DNA from: Alphaproteobacteria bacterium
GTDB lineage: Bacteria > Pseudomonadota > Alphaproteobacteria > Micropepsales > Micropepsaceae
DNA: 64,000 nucleotides
NCBI GenBank assembly: GCA_947475445.1
Contig: CANJLC010000008.1
Coordinates: forward strand, 16,064 to 80,063
Direction: 5' to 3'
Every line of letters begins with the position of its first letter. The stretch's first letter is position 1. This document shows positions 1-7,519 of this stretch, piece by piece. The notes under the pieces were generated by a model, which worked only from the letters and a program-made list of their open reading frames with translations, was not told the DNA's origin and did no database searches. Made by a program: the position numbers and the translations under genes.

Positions 1-276
1 AAGCTGGTTCTTGTCCCAGACGCTGACATTGGCGGCGCCGCCGCGGTCCACCGCCACGGTGTAAATCCCGCCCGGCGCATCAAAATCCACCATCCAGCGA
101 TTTTTCAGTTTCTGCGCCCGCATCAGCTTCACCGCGCCGCAGGGGCTCTGGGCGCAAAAGCTGCGCAAGGAGCGATTGGCTCTGGCGATGGCTTCGCGCT
201 GGCTCATGGGCGCGGCGCAGGCGGCAAGCGCCAGCAGGCAAAGAAGACTGGCAGCAACCCGCAGGCGGCGGATCAC
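1..276 (-). CDS. Partial predicted lipoprotein, function unknown
   Basis: The visible 92 codons begin at a GTG that overlaps the phaR stop by four bases (GTGA), so the gene is translationally coupled to phaR. The N-terminus is a short basic segment, a leucine/alanine-rich core and a lipobox ending LALAAC, typical of a lipoprotein signal peptide cut before the cysteine at about residue 20. The mature part contains two further cysteines (FCAQSPCG) and a C-terminal stretch that looks like beta strands. The 3' end lies outside the window. I do not recognise the family. Confidence 0.6.
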   Translation of the reverse strand, partial: MIRRLRVAASLLCLLALAACAAPMSQREAIARANRSLRSFCAQSPCGAVKLMRAQKLKNRWMVDFDAPGGIYTVAVDRGGAANVSVWDKNQL

Positions 277-848
277 TTACGCTGGCTCAATTCCGAGAGC
301 TGGCGGCGCATGGCTTCCATCTCTTTCTTGAGCGAATCCACTTCGCTGCCGCCGGTTTCGGCAGCACCACCTTCGGCCTTGCGCGGCGCGCCGCTGAAAG
401 GCGTGAACATCTGCATGGCGCGTTCGAACAAGGCCAGGTTCTGGCGGGTGAGATTTTCCACCATCTGGTTGCCGCCGCCCAGGGCTTCGGCAATGCGGTC
501 GCGCATGGCGCCCTGGTTCTTGGTGAAACTGTCCATGCTCATGTCCAGATAGCCCGGCACGAAGGCCTGCAGGCTGTCGCCATAGAAGCGGATCAGCTGG
601 CGCAGGAACTTGATGGGCAGCAAATTCTGGCCCTTCGCTTCTTCTTCGAAAATTATCTGGGTCAGGACCGAGCGGGTAATGTCCTCGCCGCTGCGCGCAT
701 CCTGCACCTCGAACTCGGTGCCTTCCTTGACCATCAAGGCCAGGTGGTCGAGCGTCACATAGCTCGATGTCTGGGTATTGTAGAGACGCCGGTTGGCGTA
801 CTTCTTGATGATGACCGGGCCTTCGCCCTTGGTTTTTTCTTCTGACAC
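273..848 (-). CDS. phaR: Polyhydroxyalkanoate synthesis repressor PhaR
   Basis: A 191-residue protein. Residues about 13-70 (KKYANRRLYNTQTSSYVTL, then DARSGEDITRSVLTQIIFEEE) are the PHA accumulation regulator DNA-binding domain, and residues about 76-112 (LLPIKFLRQLIRFYGDSLQ, FVPGYLDMSM) are the following PHB_acc domain. Family members bind DNA and PHA polymer and repress phasin and PHA genes until granules form. The C-terminus is a charged coiled coil. It is divergent from phaA, and a palindrome in the shared promoter region is a candidate binding site. The downstream lipoprotein gene overlaps its stop codon. Confidence 0.95.
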   Translation of the reverse strand: MSEEKTKGEGPVIIKKYANRRLYNTQTSSYVTLDHLALMVKEGTEFEVQDARSGEDITRSVLTQIIFEEEAKGQNLLPIKFLRQLIRFYGDSLQAFVPGYLDMSMDSFTKNQGAMRDRIAEALGGGNQMVENLTRQNLALFERAMQMFTPFSGAPRKAEGGAAETGGSEVDSLKKEMEAMRRQLSELSQRK

Positions 849-940
849 AGTTTCCCACCCGATTCTGCAGGGCCCCCAGACCCTCGCAATCGCAACACAA
901 CATCACTCTTTCACCGCCGTCCAGCGTCATTTTAGCACCC

Positions 941-967
941 GCAGCAAAAAAATGCTGCGCAGCATTT
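941..967. promoter_or_regulatory. Candidate PhaR operator between phaR and phaA
   Basis: The 224-bp divergent intergenic region holds a perfect 18-bp palindrome, AAATGCTGCGCAGCATTT (950-967), preceded by another GCAGCA at 941-946. This gives three alternating GCAGCA/TGCTGC units. PhaR proteins of alphaproteobacteria are known to bind TGC/GCA-rich dyads. The position between phaR and the first PHA biosynthesis gene fits autoregulation plus control of phaA. Binding itself is inferred. Confidence 0.5.
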
Positions 968-1072
968 CTATAAGTCATTGTTTTAAAACGCGTAATATTG
1001 TTGCGGTGACGGGCCTCGCATTCGCGGCAATTTGCGATACATAGCGTTGCCATAACGGCTTGGGAGGTTTTG

Positions 1073-2245
1073 GTGGAAGACATCGTGATCGTTTCGGCGG
1101 CGCGGACCCCGGTTGGGTCCTTCAGCGGCGCCTTTGCAACCCTGCCTGCCCACAAGCTTGGCGAAGTCGCTGTCCGCGCCGCGCTGGAGCGCGCCAAGGT
1201 TGACGGCAACGATGTCAGTGAAGTGATTTTGGGCCAGGTGCTCACTGCCGCCCAGGGCCAGAACCCCGCCCGCCAGGCCTCCATTGCCGCCGGCCTTCCC
1301 ATTGGCACGCCCGCCTGGGGCATCAACATGGTTTGCGGCTCGGGCCTTCGTGCCGTGGCGCTGGGCGCCCAGGCCATCCGCAACGGCGACAGCCGCATTG
1401 TGGTCGCCGGCGGCCAGGAATCCATGAGCATGTCCACCCACGCCGCCTACCTGCGCGCCGGCCAGAAGATGGGCGATCTCAGCATGATCGACACCATGAT
1501 CCGCGACGGCCTGTGGGACGCCTTCAACGGCTATCACATGGGCACCACCGCCGAGAATGTCGCCAAGGAATTCCAGATCACCCGCGAAGACCAGGACCGT
1601 TTCGCCGTCGCCTCGCAGAACAAGGCCGAAGCCGCCCGCAAGGCCGGCAAGTTCAAGGACGAAATCGCCGCCGTGACCGTCAAGACCCGCAAGGGCGACA
1701 TCGTGGTGGATACCGATGAATATATCCGCGACGGATCGACCATCGAGGCGATGAGCGGCCTCAAGCCCGCCTTCGCCAAGGATGGCACCGTCACCGCCGG
1801 CAATGCCTCGGGCCTCAATGACGGCGCCGCCGCCCTGGTGCTGATGAGCGCCAAGGATGCCGCCGCCCGCGGCCTGGTCCCGCTGGCCCGCATTGCCAGC
1901 TGGGCCCAGGCCGGCGTCGACCCCAAGGTGATGGGCACCGGCCCCATCCCCGCCTCGAAGCTGGCGCTGCAGAAAGCCGGCTGGAAAGCCGCCGATCTGG
2001 ATCTGGTGGAAGCCAATGAAGCCTTTGCCGCGCAGGCCTGCGCCGTGAACAAGGAACTTGGCTGGGATACCGCCAAGGTCAACGTCAATGGCGGCGCCAT
2101 CGCCATCGGCCACCCCATCGGCGCCTCGGGCGCGCGGGTCCTGACCACGCTGTTGTTCGAAATGGCCAAGCGCGACGCCAAAAAGGGCCTGGCGACCCTT
2201 TGCATCGGCGGCGGCATGGGCATCGCGCTTACTGTCGAGCGCTGA
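1073..2245 (+). CDS. phaA: Acetyl-CoA acetyltransferase (beta-ketothiolase)
   Basis: Condenses two acetyl-CoA to acetoacetyl-CoA, the first step of polyhydroxybutyrate synthesis. The length (390 aa) and motifs are those of biosynthetic thiolases: the nucleophilic cysteine in [10 protein letters not shown] (residue 88), the histidine motif [14 protein letters not shown], and the second cysteine in CIGGGMG near the C-terminus. A TTG at 1070 and a GTG at 1073 are both in frame. The GTG is preferred because GGGAGG at 1062-1067 sits five bases upstream of it, against two bases for the TTG. phaB follows about 100 bases later. Confidence 0.93.
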   Translation: MEDIVIVSAARTPVGSFSGAFATLPAHKLGEVAVRAALERAKVDGNDVSEVILGQVLTAAQGQNPARQASIAAGLPIGTPAWGINMVCGSGLRAVALGAQAIRNGDSRIVVAGGQESMSMSTHAAYLRAGQKMGDLSMIDTMIRDGLWDAFNGYHMGTTAENVAKEFQITREDQDRFAVASQNKAEAARKAGKFKDEIAAVTVKTRKGDIVVDTDEYIRDGSTIEAMSGLKPAFAKDGTVTAGNASGLNDGAAALVLMSAKDAAARGLVPLARIASWAQAGVDPKVMGTGPIPASKLALQKAGWKAADLDLVEANEAFAAQACAVNKELGWDTAKVNVNGGAIAIGHPIGASGARVLTTLLFEMAKRDAKKGLATLCIGGGMGIALTVER

Positions 2246-2268
2246 ACAGTTTTTAGGCGATCAATTTA

Positions 2269-2284
2269 GCGCAGTGCAGCATTG
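2269..2284. promoter_or_regulatory. Second PhaR-like GCAGCATT element before phaB
   Basis: The phaA-phaB gap contains GCGCAGTGCAGCATTG. It shares the GCAGCATT core with the palindrome upstream of phaA and has a TGCA centre. It could let PhaR act separately on phaB. This is a pattern match only. Confidence 0.3.
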
Positions 2285-2349
2285 TTTCCGTTTGAAACGC
2301 GAGCCTTTTGCTGCCTTATTCGTTGCCAGAACAAAAGCGGGAAAAACAC

Positions 2350-3072
2350 ATGGCTCGGGTAGCAGTGGTTACAGGCGGAACGCGCGGCATCGGCGAAGCG
2401 ATTTCCGTGGCGCTCAAGAATGCCGGCTACATCGTGGCGGCGAATTATGCCGGCAATGACGAACGCGCCAAGGCCTTCGAAGCCGCAACCGGCATCAGGA
2501 CCTTCAAATGGGACGTATCGTCGTTCGACGATTGCGCCGCCGGCATGAAAAAGGTCGAGGCGGAACTGGGTCCGGTTGACGTGATCGTCAACAATGCCGG
2601 CATCACCCGCGACGCCACCATGAAGAAAATGAGCCGCACCGCCTGGGATGAAGTGATCGATACCAATCTTGGCGGCTGCTACAACATGTGCAAGGCGGCC
2701 TGGGACGGCATGCTGGCGCGCGGCTTTGGCCGCATCGTCAATATCGGCTCCATCAACGGACAGGCCGGCCAGTATGGCCAGGTCAATTACGCCGCCGCCA
2801 AATCCGGCATCCATGGCTTCACCAAGGCGCTGGGCCAGGAAGGCGCCTCCAAGGGCATTACCGTCAACGCCATTGCGCCCGGTTACATCGATACGGACAT
2901 GGTGGCCGCGGTCCCCCCCGAAGTGCTTGCAAAGATCGTGGCGCGCATTCCCGTGGGGCGCCTGGGCAAGGCGGATGAAATCGCCCGCGGTGTGTTGTTC
3001 CTGGTGGCGGACGAGGGCGGATTCATCACCGGCTCGACCATGTCCATCAATGGCGGTCAGCACATGTATTGA
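2350..3072 (+). CDS. phaB: Acetoacetyl-CoA reductase (NADPH)
   Basis: A 240-residue short-chain dehydrogenase that reduces acetoacetyl-CoA to (R)-3-hydroxybutyryl-CoA for PHB synthesis. The nucleotide-binding motif TGGTRGIG is at residues 8-15, NNAG at 81-84, catalytic Ser134 lies in NIGSINGQ, and the YxxxK pair is Tyr147/Lys151. GQYGQVNYAAAKSG is characteristic of PhaB. The ATG at 2350 gives the family N-terminus (MARVAVVTGG); a TTG 42 bases upstream is in frame but adds an unrelated leader. The PHA synthase phaC is not in this window. Confidence 0.93.
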   Translation: MARVAVVTGGTRGIGEAISVALKNAGYIVAANYAGNDERAKAFEAATGIRTFKWDVSSFDDCAAGMKKVEAELGPVDVIVNNAGITRDATMKKMSRTAWDEVIDTNLGGCYNMCKAAWDGMLARGFGRIVNIGSINGQAGQYGQVNYAAAKSGIHGFTKALGQEGASKGITVNAIAPGYIDTDMVAAVPPEVLAKIVARIPVGRLGKADEIARGVLFLVADEGGFITGSTMSINGGQHMY

Positions 3073-3115
3073 AAGTGCTCACCATGGCCGGGCTTGACCC
3101 GGCCATCGAGCACTT
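3073..3115. repeat. Nested palindrome after phaB (terminator-like)
   Basis: The outer arms AAGTGCTC (3073-3080) and GAGCACTT (3108-3115) enclose the inner arms ATGGCCGGG (3084-3092) and CCCGGCCAT (3098-3106), with a CTTGA loop. The inner part belongs to a family seen again at 59116-59138. It lies directly after the phaB stop and could end the transcript, although there is no long T-run. Confidence 0.75.
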
Positions 3116-3139
3116 CAATAACAGCGCGCATGGTTCTGG

Positions 3140-3162
3140 ATGGGCGGCTCAAGGCCGCCCAT
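3140..3162. repeat. Palindrome ATGGGCGGC-N5-GCCGCCCAT
   Basis: Perfect 9-bp arms (3140-3148 and 3154-3162) with loop TCAAG, 25 bases after the previous palindrome and just before ccmA. The left arm contains an in-frame ATG that could be mistaken for the ccmA start. Confidence 0.7.
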
Positions 3163-3175
3163 GGTGGTTGGAAGA

Positions 3176-3781
3176 ATGATTACGTCCCTCACCGCTGAAA
3201 AACTTGCCTGCGCGCGCGGGGATCGCATCCTGTTCGAAGGCCTGTCGTTTCGCGTAGAGGCAGGGCAGGCGCTGGCCGTGGAAGGGGCCAATGGCGCGGG
3301 CAAGACTTCGCTGCTGCGCCTGATCGCAGGTTTCCTCAGCCCCCGTGAAGGCCGCCTGCTTCTCAAGACGCCGGAAGGCGAAAGCAGCGACAGCGATGAG
3401 CGCGCCCAGGCCATCGGCTGGCTGGGCCATCATGATGGCCTCAAGCCGCAATTGACGGTTGGCGAGCAGCTAAAATCTTTTGCGCAGCTTTATCGCAGCA
3501 CCCGCGATACCGATGCGGTGCTGGAGGAATTGGGCCTGGCGCGGCAAAAGGATTTCCCCTGCCGCTTTCTCTCGGCCGGCCAGAGGCGCCGCCTGGCGCT
3601 GGCGCGGCTGCTGGTCAGCGGCCGTCCCCTCTGGCTGCTCGACGAACCCTTCGCCGCCCTCGACAAGGACGGCCAGGCGCTGGTGGCGCGGCTGATGGCG
3701 CTGCATTGCGGCCAGGGCGGCCTTGTCATCGCCGCCACCCATGAGCCGCTGGGCCTGTCCAACGCGAGCATCCGGCTATGA
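3176..3781 (+). CDS. ccmA: Heme exporter ATP-binding protein CcmA
   Basis: The ABC ATPase subunit of the CcmABCD system, which releases holo-CcmE during cytochrome c maturation. The 201-residue protein has Walker A GANGAGKTS at about residues 38-46, signature LSAGQRRRLALARLL, and Walker B LWLLDEPFAAL followed by the H-loop AATHEP. The ATG at 3176 was chosen because the earlier in-frame ATG (3140) is part of an intergenic palindrome and adds an unrelated leader. Its stop overlaps the ccmB start (ATGA). Confidence 0.92.
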   Translation: MITSLTAEKLACARGDRILFEGLSFRVEAGQALAVEGANGAGKTSLLRLIAGFLSPREGRLLLKTPEGESSDSDERAQAIGWLGHHDGLKPQLTVGEQLKSFAQLYRSTRDTDAVLEELGLARQKDFPCRFLSAGQRRRLALARLLVSGRPLWLLDEPFAALDKDGQALVARLMALHCGQGGLVIAATHEPLGLSNASIRL

Positions 3782-4446
3782 GCGCCTTCCGGGCCCTTCT
3801 GGGACGTGACCTGCGCCTGGCCGCACGCAGCGGCGGTGGTGCGGCCCTGGCGCTGGGCTTTTTTGCGCTGGTGGCGACGCTGGTGCCGCTGGGCATCGGA
3901 CCGGATGTGAAAATTCTTGCCCGCATCGCGGGCGGCATCCTGTGGGTTGCCGCTGTGCTGGCCGGTCTGCTGTCGCTGGACCGGCTGTTCCAGGGCGACT
4001 TCGAGGATGGCAGCCTCGATGTCATCGCGCTCTCGCCCCTTTCGCTGGAAAGCGTGGCGCTGGCGAAAATCCTGGCCCACTGGTTTTCGACCGGCCTGCC
4101 GCTAACCCTGATTTCGCCCCTGCTGGCCATTTTGTTCAACCTGCCGCCGGGCCCCACGCTGGTGCTGTTCATCTCCCTGCTGATCGGCACGCCTTCCGTC
4201 AGCGCGGTGGGCGCCATCGGCGCCAGCCTGACCCTGTCGCTCAAGCGCGGCGGCCTGATCCTGCCCCTGATCATCCTGCCGCTGCTCACCCCGGCGGTGA
4301 TTTTCGGGGCTGGCTCGGTTGCCGCCCTGATGGACGGGATGCAACCGGGCGGCGGCCTGATCTTGCTGGCGGCTTTTGCCGCGGCCGCCTGCCTGCTAAG
4401 TCCTTTTGCCGCCGCCGCCGCCGTGCGGCTCAATCTGGGAGGCTAG
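3778..4446 (+). CDS. ccmB: Heme exporter membrane protein CcmB
   Basis: A 222-residue, very hydrophobic protein with about six membrane segments and the CcmB-typical N-terminus (FRALLGRDLRLAARSGGG), LFQGDFEDGSLD loop and LPLIILPLLTPAVIFG segment. It is the permease partner of CcmA in the inner membrane. It overlaps ccmA by four bases and is followed within two bases by the ccmC start codon, so the genes are co-translated. Confidence 0.92.
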   Translation: MSAFRALLGRDLRLAARSGGGAALALGFFALVATLVPLGIGPDVKILARIAGGILWVAAVLAGLLSLDRLFQGDFEDGSLDVIALSPLSLESVALAKILAHWFSTGLPLTLISPLLAILFNLPPGPTLVLFISLLIGTPSVSAVGAIGASLTLSLKRGGLILPLIILPLLTPAVIFGAGSVAALMDGMQPGGGLILLAAFAAAACLLSPFAAAAAVRLNLGG

Positions 4447-4447
4447 G

Positions 4448-5158
4448 GTGCAGTTGCTGTTTCGCTATGCCAATCCCCACGCCTTCATGCGCCTGTCTGG
4501 CGCGCTTCTGCCCTTTACCGCCGCAGCCACCATTCTGCTGATCGCCATTGGCCTCTATTTAGGTTTCACGGTGCCGCCCGACTATCAGCAGGGCATGACC
4601 GTCACCATGATGTTCGTGCATGTGCCGGCCGCCACCATGGCCGAGCTGGCCTATGGCGTGATCGCGGTGGCGTCCTTTTTCTCCCTTGTGTGGCGCCATC
4701 CTTTGTCCGATGTCGCGGCCCGCGCCGCGGCGCCCTATGGCGCGCTGTTCACGGCGCTGGGTCTCATCACCGGATCGCTGTGGGGCCGGCCCATGTGGGG
4801 CACCTGGTGGCAATGGGATGGCCGTCTCACCAGCTTCCTGCTGCTGCTGTTTGTCTATCTGGGCTACATGGCCTTGTGGAACGCGATCGAGGATGAAACC
4901 CGCGCCGCGCGCGCCGCAGCCATCCTGGGCCTGGTCGGCGCGGTCAACATTCCCATCATCAAATTCTCCGTCGACTGGTGGACGACGCTGCACCAGGGCG
5001 AAAGCATCATCAGCGGCAAGCTTGCGCCGGTCTTCCTGTGGCCGCTGCTGGTGATGATGGCCGGATATGCGTTCCTCTTCGTCACGCTCTGGATGATCGC
5101 CATCCGCACGGAAATCCTCAGCCGCAAGGCGCGCACATTGATGCTGGGGGGCCCATGA
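4448..5158 (+). CDS. ccmC: Heme exporter protein CcmC
   Basis: A 236-residue inner-membrane heme-handling protein that loads heme onto CcmE. The tryptophan-rich heme-binding motif is clear (WGTWWQWD, residues 117-124), as are His58 (FVHVPAATMAE) and a second histidine in TTLHQGES, the expected axial ligands. The GTG start at 4448 is preceded by GGAGG in the end of ccmB; a longer in-frame ATG at 4406 would run through coding sequence of ccmB and is rejected. The stop overlaps ccmD. Confidence 0.93.
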   Translation: MQLLFRYANPHAFMRLSGALLPFTAAATILLIAIGLYLGFTVPPDYQQGMTVTMMFVHVPAATMAELAYGVIAVASFFSLVWRHPLSDVAARAAAPYGALFTALGLITGSLWGRPMWGTWWQWDGRLTSFLLLLFVYLGYMALWNAIEDETRAARAAAILGLVGAVNIPIIKFSVDWWTTLHQGESIISGKLAPVFLWPLLVMMAGYAFLFVTLWMIAIRTEILSRKARTLMLGGP

Positions 5159-5307
5159 ATTTCTGGGACATGGGTGGCTATGCGGCCTATGTCTGGCCCG
5201 CCTATGGCGTCTCGGCGCTGGGCCTTGGCCTGGCCGTGCTTTGGACGCTGAAAGCCTATGGCGCCGCCAAGGCGCGGCTGAAGGCGCTGGAAGAGAGAAA
5301 GACATGA
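5155..5307 (+). CDS. ccmD: Heme exporter protein CcmD
   Basis: A 50-residue protein beginning MNFWDMGGYAAYVWPAYG, with a single membrane helix and a basic tail rich in Lys, Arg and Glu, as in CcmD, which helps CcmC and CcmE associate. It is recognised from position as much as sequence: ATGA overlaps join it to ccmC upstream and to ccmG downstream. Confidence 0.88.
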   Translation: MNFWDMGGYAAYVWPAYGVSALGLGLAVLWTLKAYGAAKARLKALEERKT

Positions 5308-5852
5308 AGCGCCTGGTCTATGCCCTGCCGGTGGCGGCGTTCCTGGTGCTGGCCTTTTTCCTCTTCCGCAGCCTTGTCCTGCCGCCGCCCAGCGTTTTGC
5401 CGTCGGCCCTGATCGACAAGCCGGCCCCCGCCATCACCATCGCAGCCATGGATGACGCCACGCCCGGCTTTACCAGCGCGGACCTGAAAAGCGGCCATGT
5501 CACGATTGTCAATTTCTTCTCCTCCTGGTGCGTGCCTTGCCGCATGGAGAATTTGCAATTGATGGTGCTGTCGAAAATGCCCGGCATGCACGTCTATGGC
5601 GTTGACTATGAAGAGCGCCAGGAAGGCGCGGGCCGCGCTTTCCTGAACGAGATGGGAAATCCCTTCAGCCATATTGTCGCCGACCCCCAGGGGGATGAGG
5701 GCCGCGAATGGGGCGTCTATGGCGTGCCGGAAACCTATGTCGTGGACGGCAATGGCATTGTGCGTTTCAAGCTGGTCGGGGAACTGACCGCCCAGGCGAT
5801 GAAAAACCAGCTCCTGCCGGCCATCGAAAAGGCCAAAAAGGCCTCTTCTTAA
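5304..5852 (+). CDS. ccmG: Thiol:disulfide interchange protein CcmG/DsbE
   Basis: A 182-residue membrane-anchored periplasmic thioredoxin that reduces apocytochrome c cysteines before heme attachment. It has one N-terminal membrane anchor (residues about 5-24), the active site WCVPC at 75-79 in the context FFSSWCVPCRMEN, and the family's GVYGVPETYVVDG cis-proline segment. ccmE, ccmF and ccmH are not adjacent and must be encoded elsewhere if c-type cytochromes are made by System I. Confidence 0.93.
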   Translation: MKRLVYALPVAAFLVLAFFLFRSLVLPPPSVLPSALIDKPAPAITIAAMDDATPGFTSADLKSGHVTIVNFFSSWCVPCRMENLQLMVLSKMPGMHVYGVDYEERQEGAGRAFLNEMGNPFSHIVADPQGDEGREWGVYGVPETYVVDGNGIVRFKLVGELTAQAMKNQLLPAIEKAKKASS

Positions 5853-5886
5853 GCCTTTGCTAACCCTGTTTTGCAAGGGTGGGCCC

Positions 5887-6117
5887 ATGCAGGTCAACGC
5901 CACACTTATTGCCGCCCAGCAGGCCGCCCGCGAGGCTCAGGCCCGCTTCCAGGCCGCCCATGTCGCTCCCAAAGCGCCTGCGGCCAGCTTCGCTGCTGCC
6001 CTGGACGATCTTTCTGCTCCGGCTGCGCCCAAACCCGCTGCTCCGGCGGCCAGGACGGCAACACAGAACCCCGCCCCGGCATCGCGCCTGGGTGCACTCC
6101 TCGACATCACGATCTAG
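5887..6117 (+). CDS. Small Ala/Pro-rich protein, function unknown
   Basis: A 76-residue reading frame starting MQVNATLIAAQQAAREAQ. It has an alanine-rich helical N-terminal half, a proline/alanine linker and a short hydrophobic C-terminus, RLGALLDITI. No domain is recognised. It follows ccmG by 34 bases and ends one base before the convergent MarR gene's stop. Coding status is uncertain: the composition could also arise from GC-rich noncoding DNA, but the fit between two genes and an ordinary ATG support a gene. Confidence 0.45.
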   Translation: MQVNATLIAAQQAAREAQARFQAAHVAPKAPAASFAAALDDLSAPAAPKPAAPAARTATQNPAPASRLGALLDITI

Positions 6118-6118
6118 A

Positions 6119-6631
6119 TCAGGCGCGCTTGCCGCGCCGCGCGGCTTTCGCCGGCTTTGCCCCGCCATTGGCGGCGAAGCCTTCGCCGGCCTGCGCGATC
6201 TGCGCCAGCGAGCGGATGAATTTCTGGCGGTCCGGCATGGGCAGGGCTTCCAGCAGCGCCCGCTCCGCCCGGTCCGAGGCATTGCGCGCCGAGCGCAGCG
6301 CCTTGCGGCCCGAGGGCGAGATCGCCACCGCATTGGCGCGCTGGTCTTCCTCGGTGCGCTCGCGCGAGAGCAGTCCCTTTTCCAGCATCCGGCGCACCAT
6401 TTCCGCCAGGGTGGAGCGGTCGATGCCGGTGATGTCCACCAGCACGGTCTGGCTGGCACCGTCATTATGTTCCAGCGCCGAGAGTAATGTGTATTGCTGC
6501 TTGGTCAGCTCGCGCGAACCGGATTCACGCGCATAGAGGTCGCCATAGAATTGCTGGCAGCGGCGAATAAGGTGTGACGGCGCTTCGGAGAGTTCAAACT
6601 CTCCATTGCTTTTCCGCCCCGCCTTGCTCAT
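6119..6631 (-). CDS. MarR-family transcriptional regulator
   Basis: A 170-residue protein with a winged helix-turn-helix at residues about 40-120: LTKQQYTLLSALEHNDGAS, then the recognition region VDITGIDRSTLAEMVRRMLEKGLLSR and the wing ERTEEDQRANAVAISPSGRKAL. MarR dimers usually repress nearby or own genes and respond to small phenolic ligands. The C-terminus is a lysine/arginine-rich tail. No target gene is divergent from it; inverted TCCGG repeats just upstream may be its own operator. Confidence 0.85.
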   Translation of the reverse strand: MSKAGRKSNGEFELSEAPSHLIRRCQQFYGDLYARESGSRELTKQQYTLLSALEHNDGASQTVLVDITGIDRSTLAEMVRRMLEKGLLSRERTEEDQRANAVAISPSGRKALRSARNASDRAERALLEALPMPDRQKFIRSLAQIAQAGEGFAANGGAKPAKAARRGKRA

Positions 6632-6961
6632 TCACCACCCCCAAATTTCCGGACGCGACATCCGGTGCGCAAAAAGCAAGACGGAAAAATCTTGTCCGGT
6701 TTTTCCGGACAGGGTCGCCACTAAACAGCAACCTTGGCCCCTGCGCCAGTCTTAAACGAGTTTTCCGCGCACAAGTCCATACGCAATAATGCGATACGCA
6801 ATCCGTTCGCAACCGATCCCGTTCCTGCAATTTTTTTTTTGCAATTGCGCATCTGTGTCGGAAAGACACAACGTGTTGTATGCGCGCACGCTCCGCACAT
6901 ATCTGTTGCGGTTCAAGATGTTCCGTGGACAGAGGGTAGGGGCGGCCTGCCGAAAATTTCG
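6632..6961. other. 330-bp gap upstream of marR and downstream of yciB
   Basis: No convincing gene. It holds the marR promoter region: an inverted repeat TGTCCGG-TTTTT-CCGGACA at 6693-6711 and a second pair CCGGA...TCCGG at about 6650-6664. Further out is an A+T-rich tract with ten consecutive T residues (about 6830-6840) flanked by GCAATT copies. No tRNA or structured RNA was recognised. Confidence 0.5.
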
Positions 6962-7519
6962 TCAGTCGGCGGGTTTTTCCGGCTCGCTGTGATGTTTCAT
7001 CACAAAAGGCGTTTGCGCCAAAGCGAACAGGAATATCAACGGGATGATGCCCCACACCTTGAAATAGACCCAGCTGTCGAATGAGACATTGCGCCACACG
7101 CCCTCGTTGAGGACCGCAAGCGCGAGAAAGAAAATACCCCAGCGCCAGGTCAGTTGCCGCCAGGCGCCATCGGCCATGTTGAAGGCCTCACCGAAAATAA
7201 CCTTGATGTAGAGGCGCTTGAAGGCCAGCCCGCCCAGCAGCACGGCGCTGAAGAAACCGTAGAGCAGCGTGACCTTGATTTTCAGGAAGGACTGGTCGCG
7301 AAGATAAAGCGTCAGGCCGCCGAAAATCAGCACCATTGCCGCTGTGAAAAGCGACATCGCCGACAGGCGCTTTTCCAGCACGTAAGTCAGCGAGAGTGAA
7401 CCCACCACTGCAACCATCAGGACGGTGGTCGCGGCATAAACATTCAAAAGCTTGTAGGTGGCAAAAAACAGGACCAGCGGCCCCAAATCCAGCAACAGGC
7501 GGCGAAGTTGCGGGGTCAT
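6962..7519 (-). CDS. yciB: Inner membrane protein YciB (septation protein A family)
   Basis: A 185-residue protein with five hydrophobic segments and the YciB/IspZ hallmarks: LDLGPLVLFFATYKL near the N-terminus, the TLLYGFFSAVLLGG segment and W-rich LTWRWGIFFLALAVLNEGVWRN. Family members influence cell-envelope integrity and septation. Its start overlaps the ftsY stop by four bases, placing it last in the dapF-mtaB-ftsY-yciB transcription unit. Confidence 0.9.
   Translation of the reverse strand: MTPQLRRLLLDLGPLVLFFATYKLLNVYAATTVLMVAVVGSLSLTYVLEKRLSAMSLFTAAMVLIFGGLTLYLRDQSFLKIKVTLLYGFFSAVLLGGLAFKRLYIKVIFGEAFNMADGAWRQLTWRWGIFFLALAVLNEGVWRNVSFDSWVYFKVWGIIPLIFLFALAQTPFVMKHHSEPEKPAD

Noticed and set aside
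983-2113. 376-codon open frame on the minus strand
   Set aside because: Antisense to the thiolase gene and spanning the phaR-phaA promoter region; composition only.
3140-3175. Upstream ATG for ccmA
   Set aside because: The ATG is part of a perfect intergenic palindrome, has no ribosome site, and adds 12 residues absent from the family.
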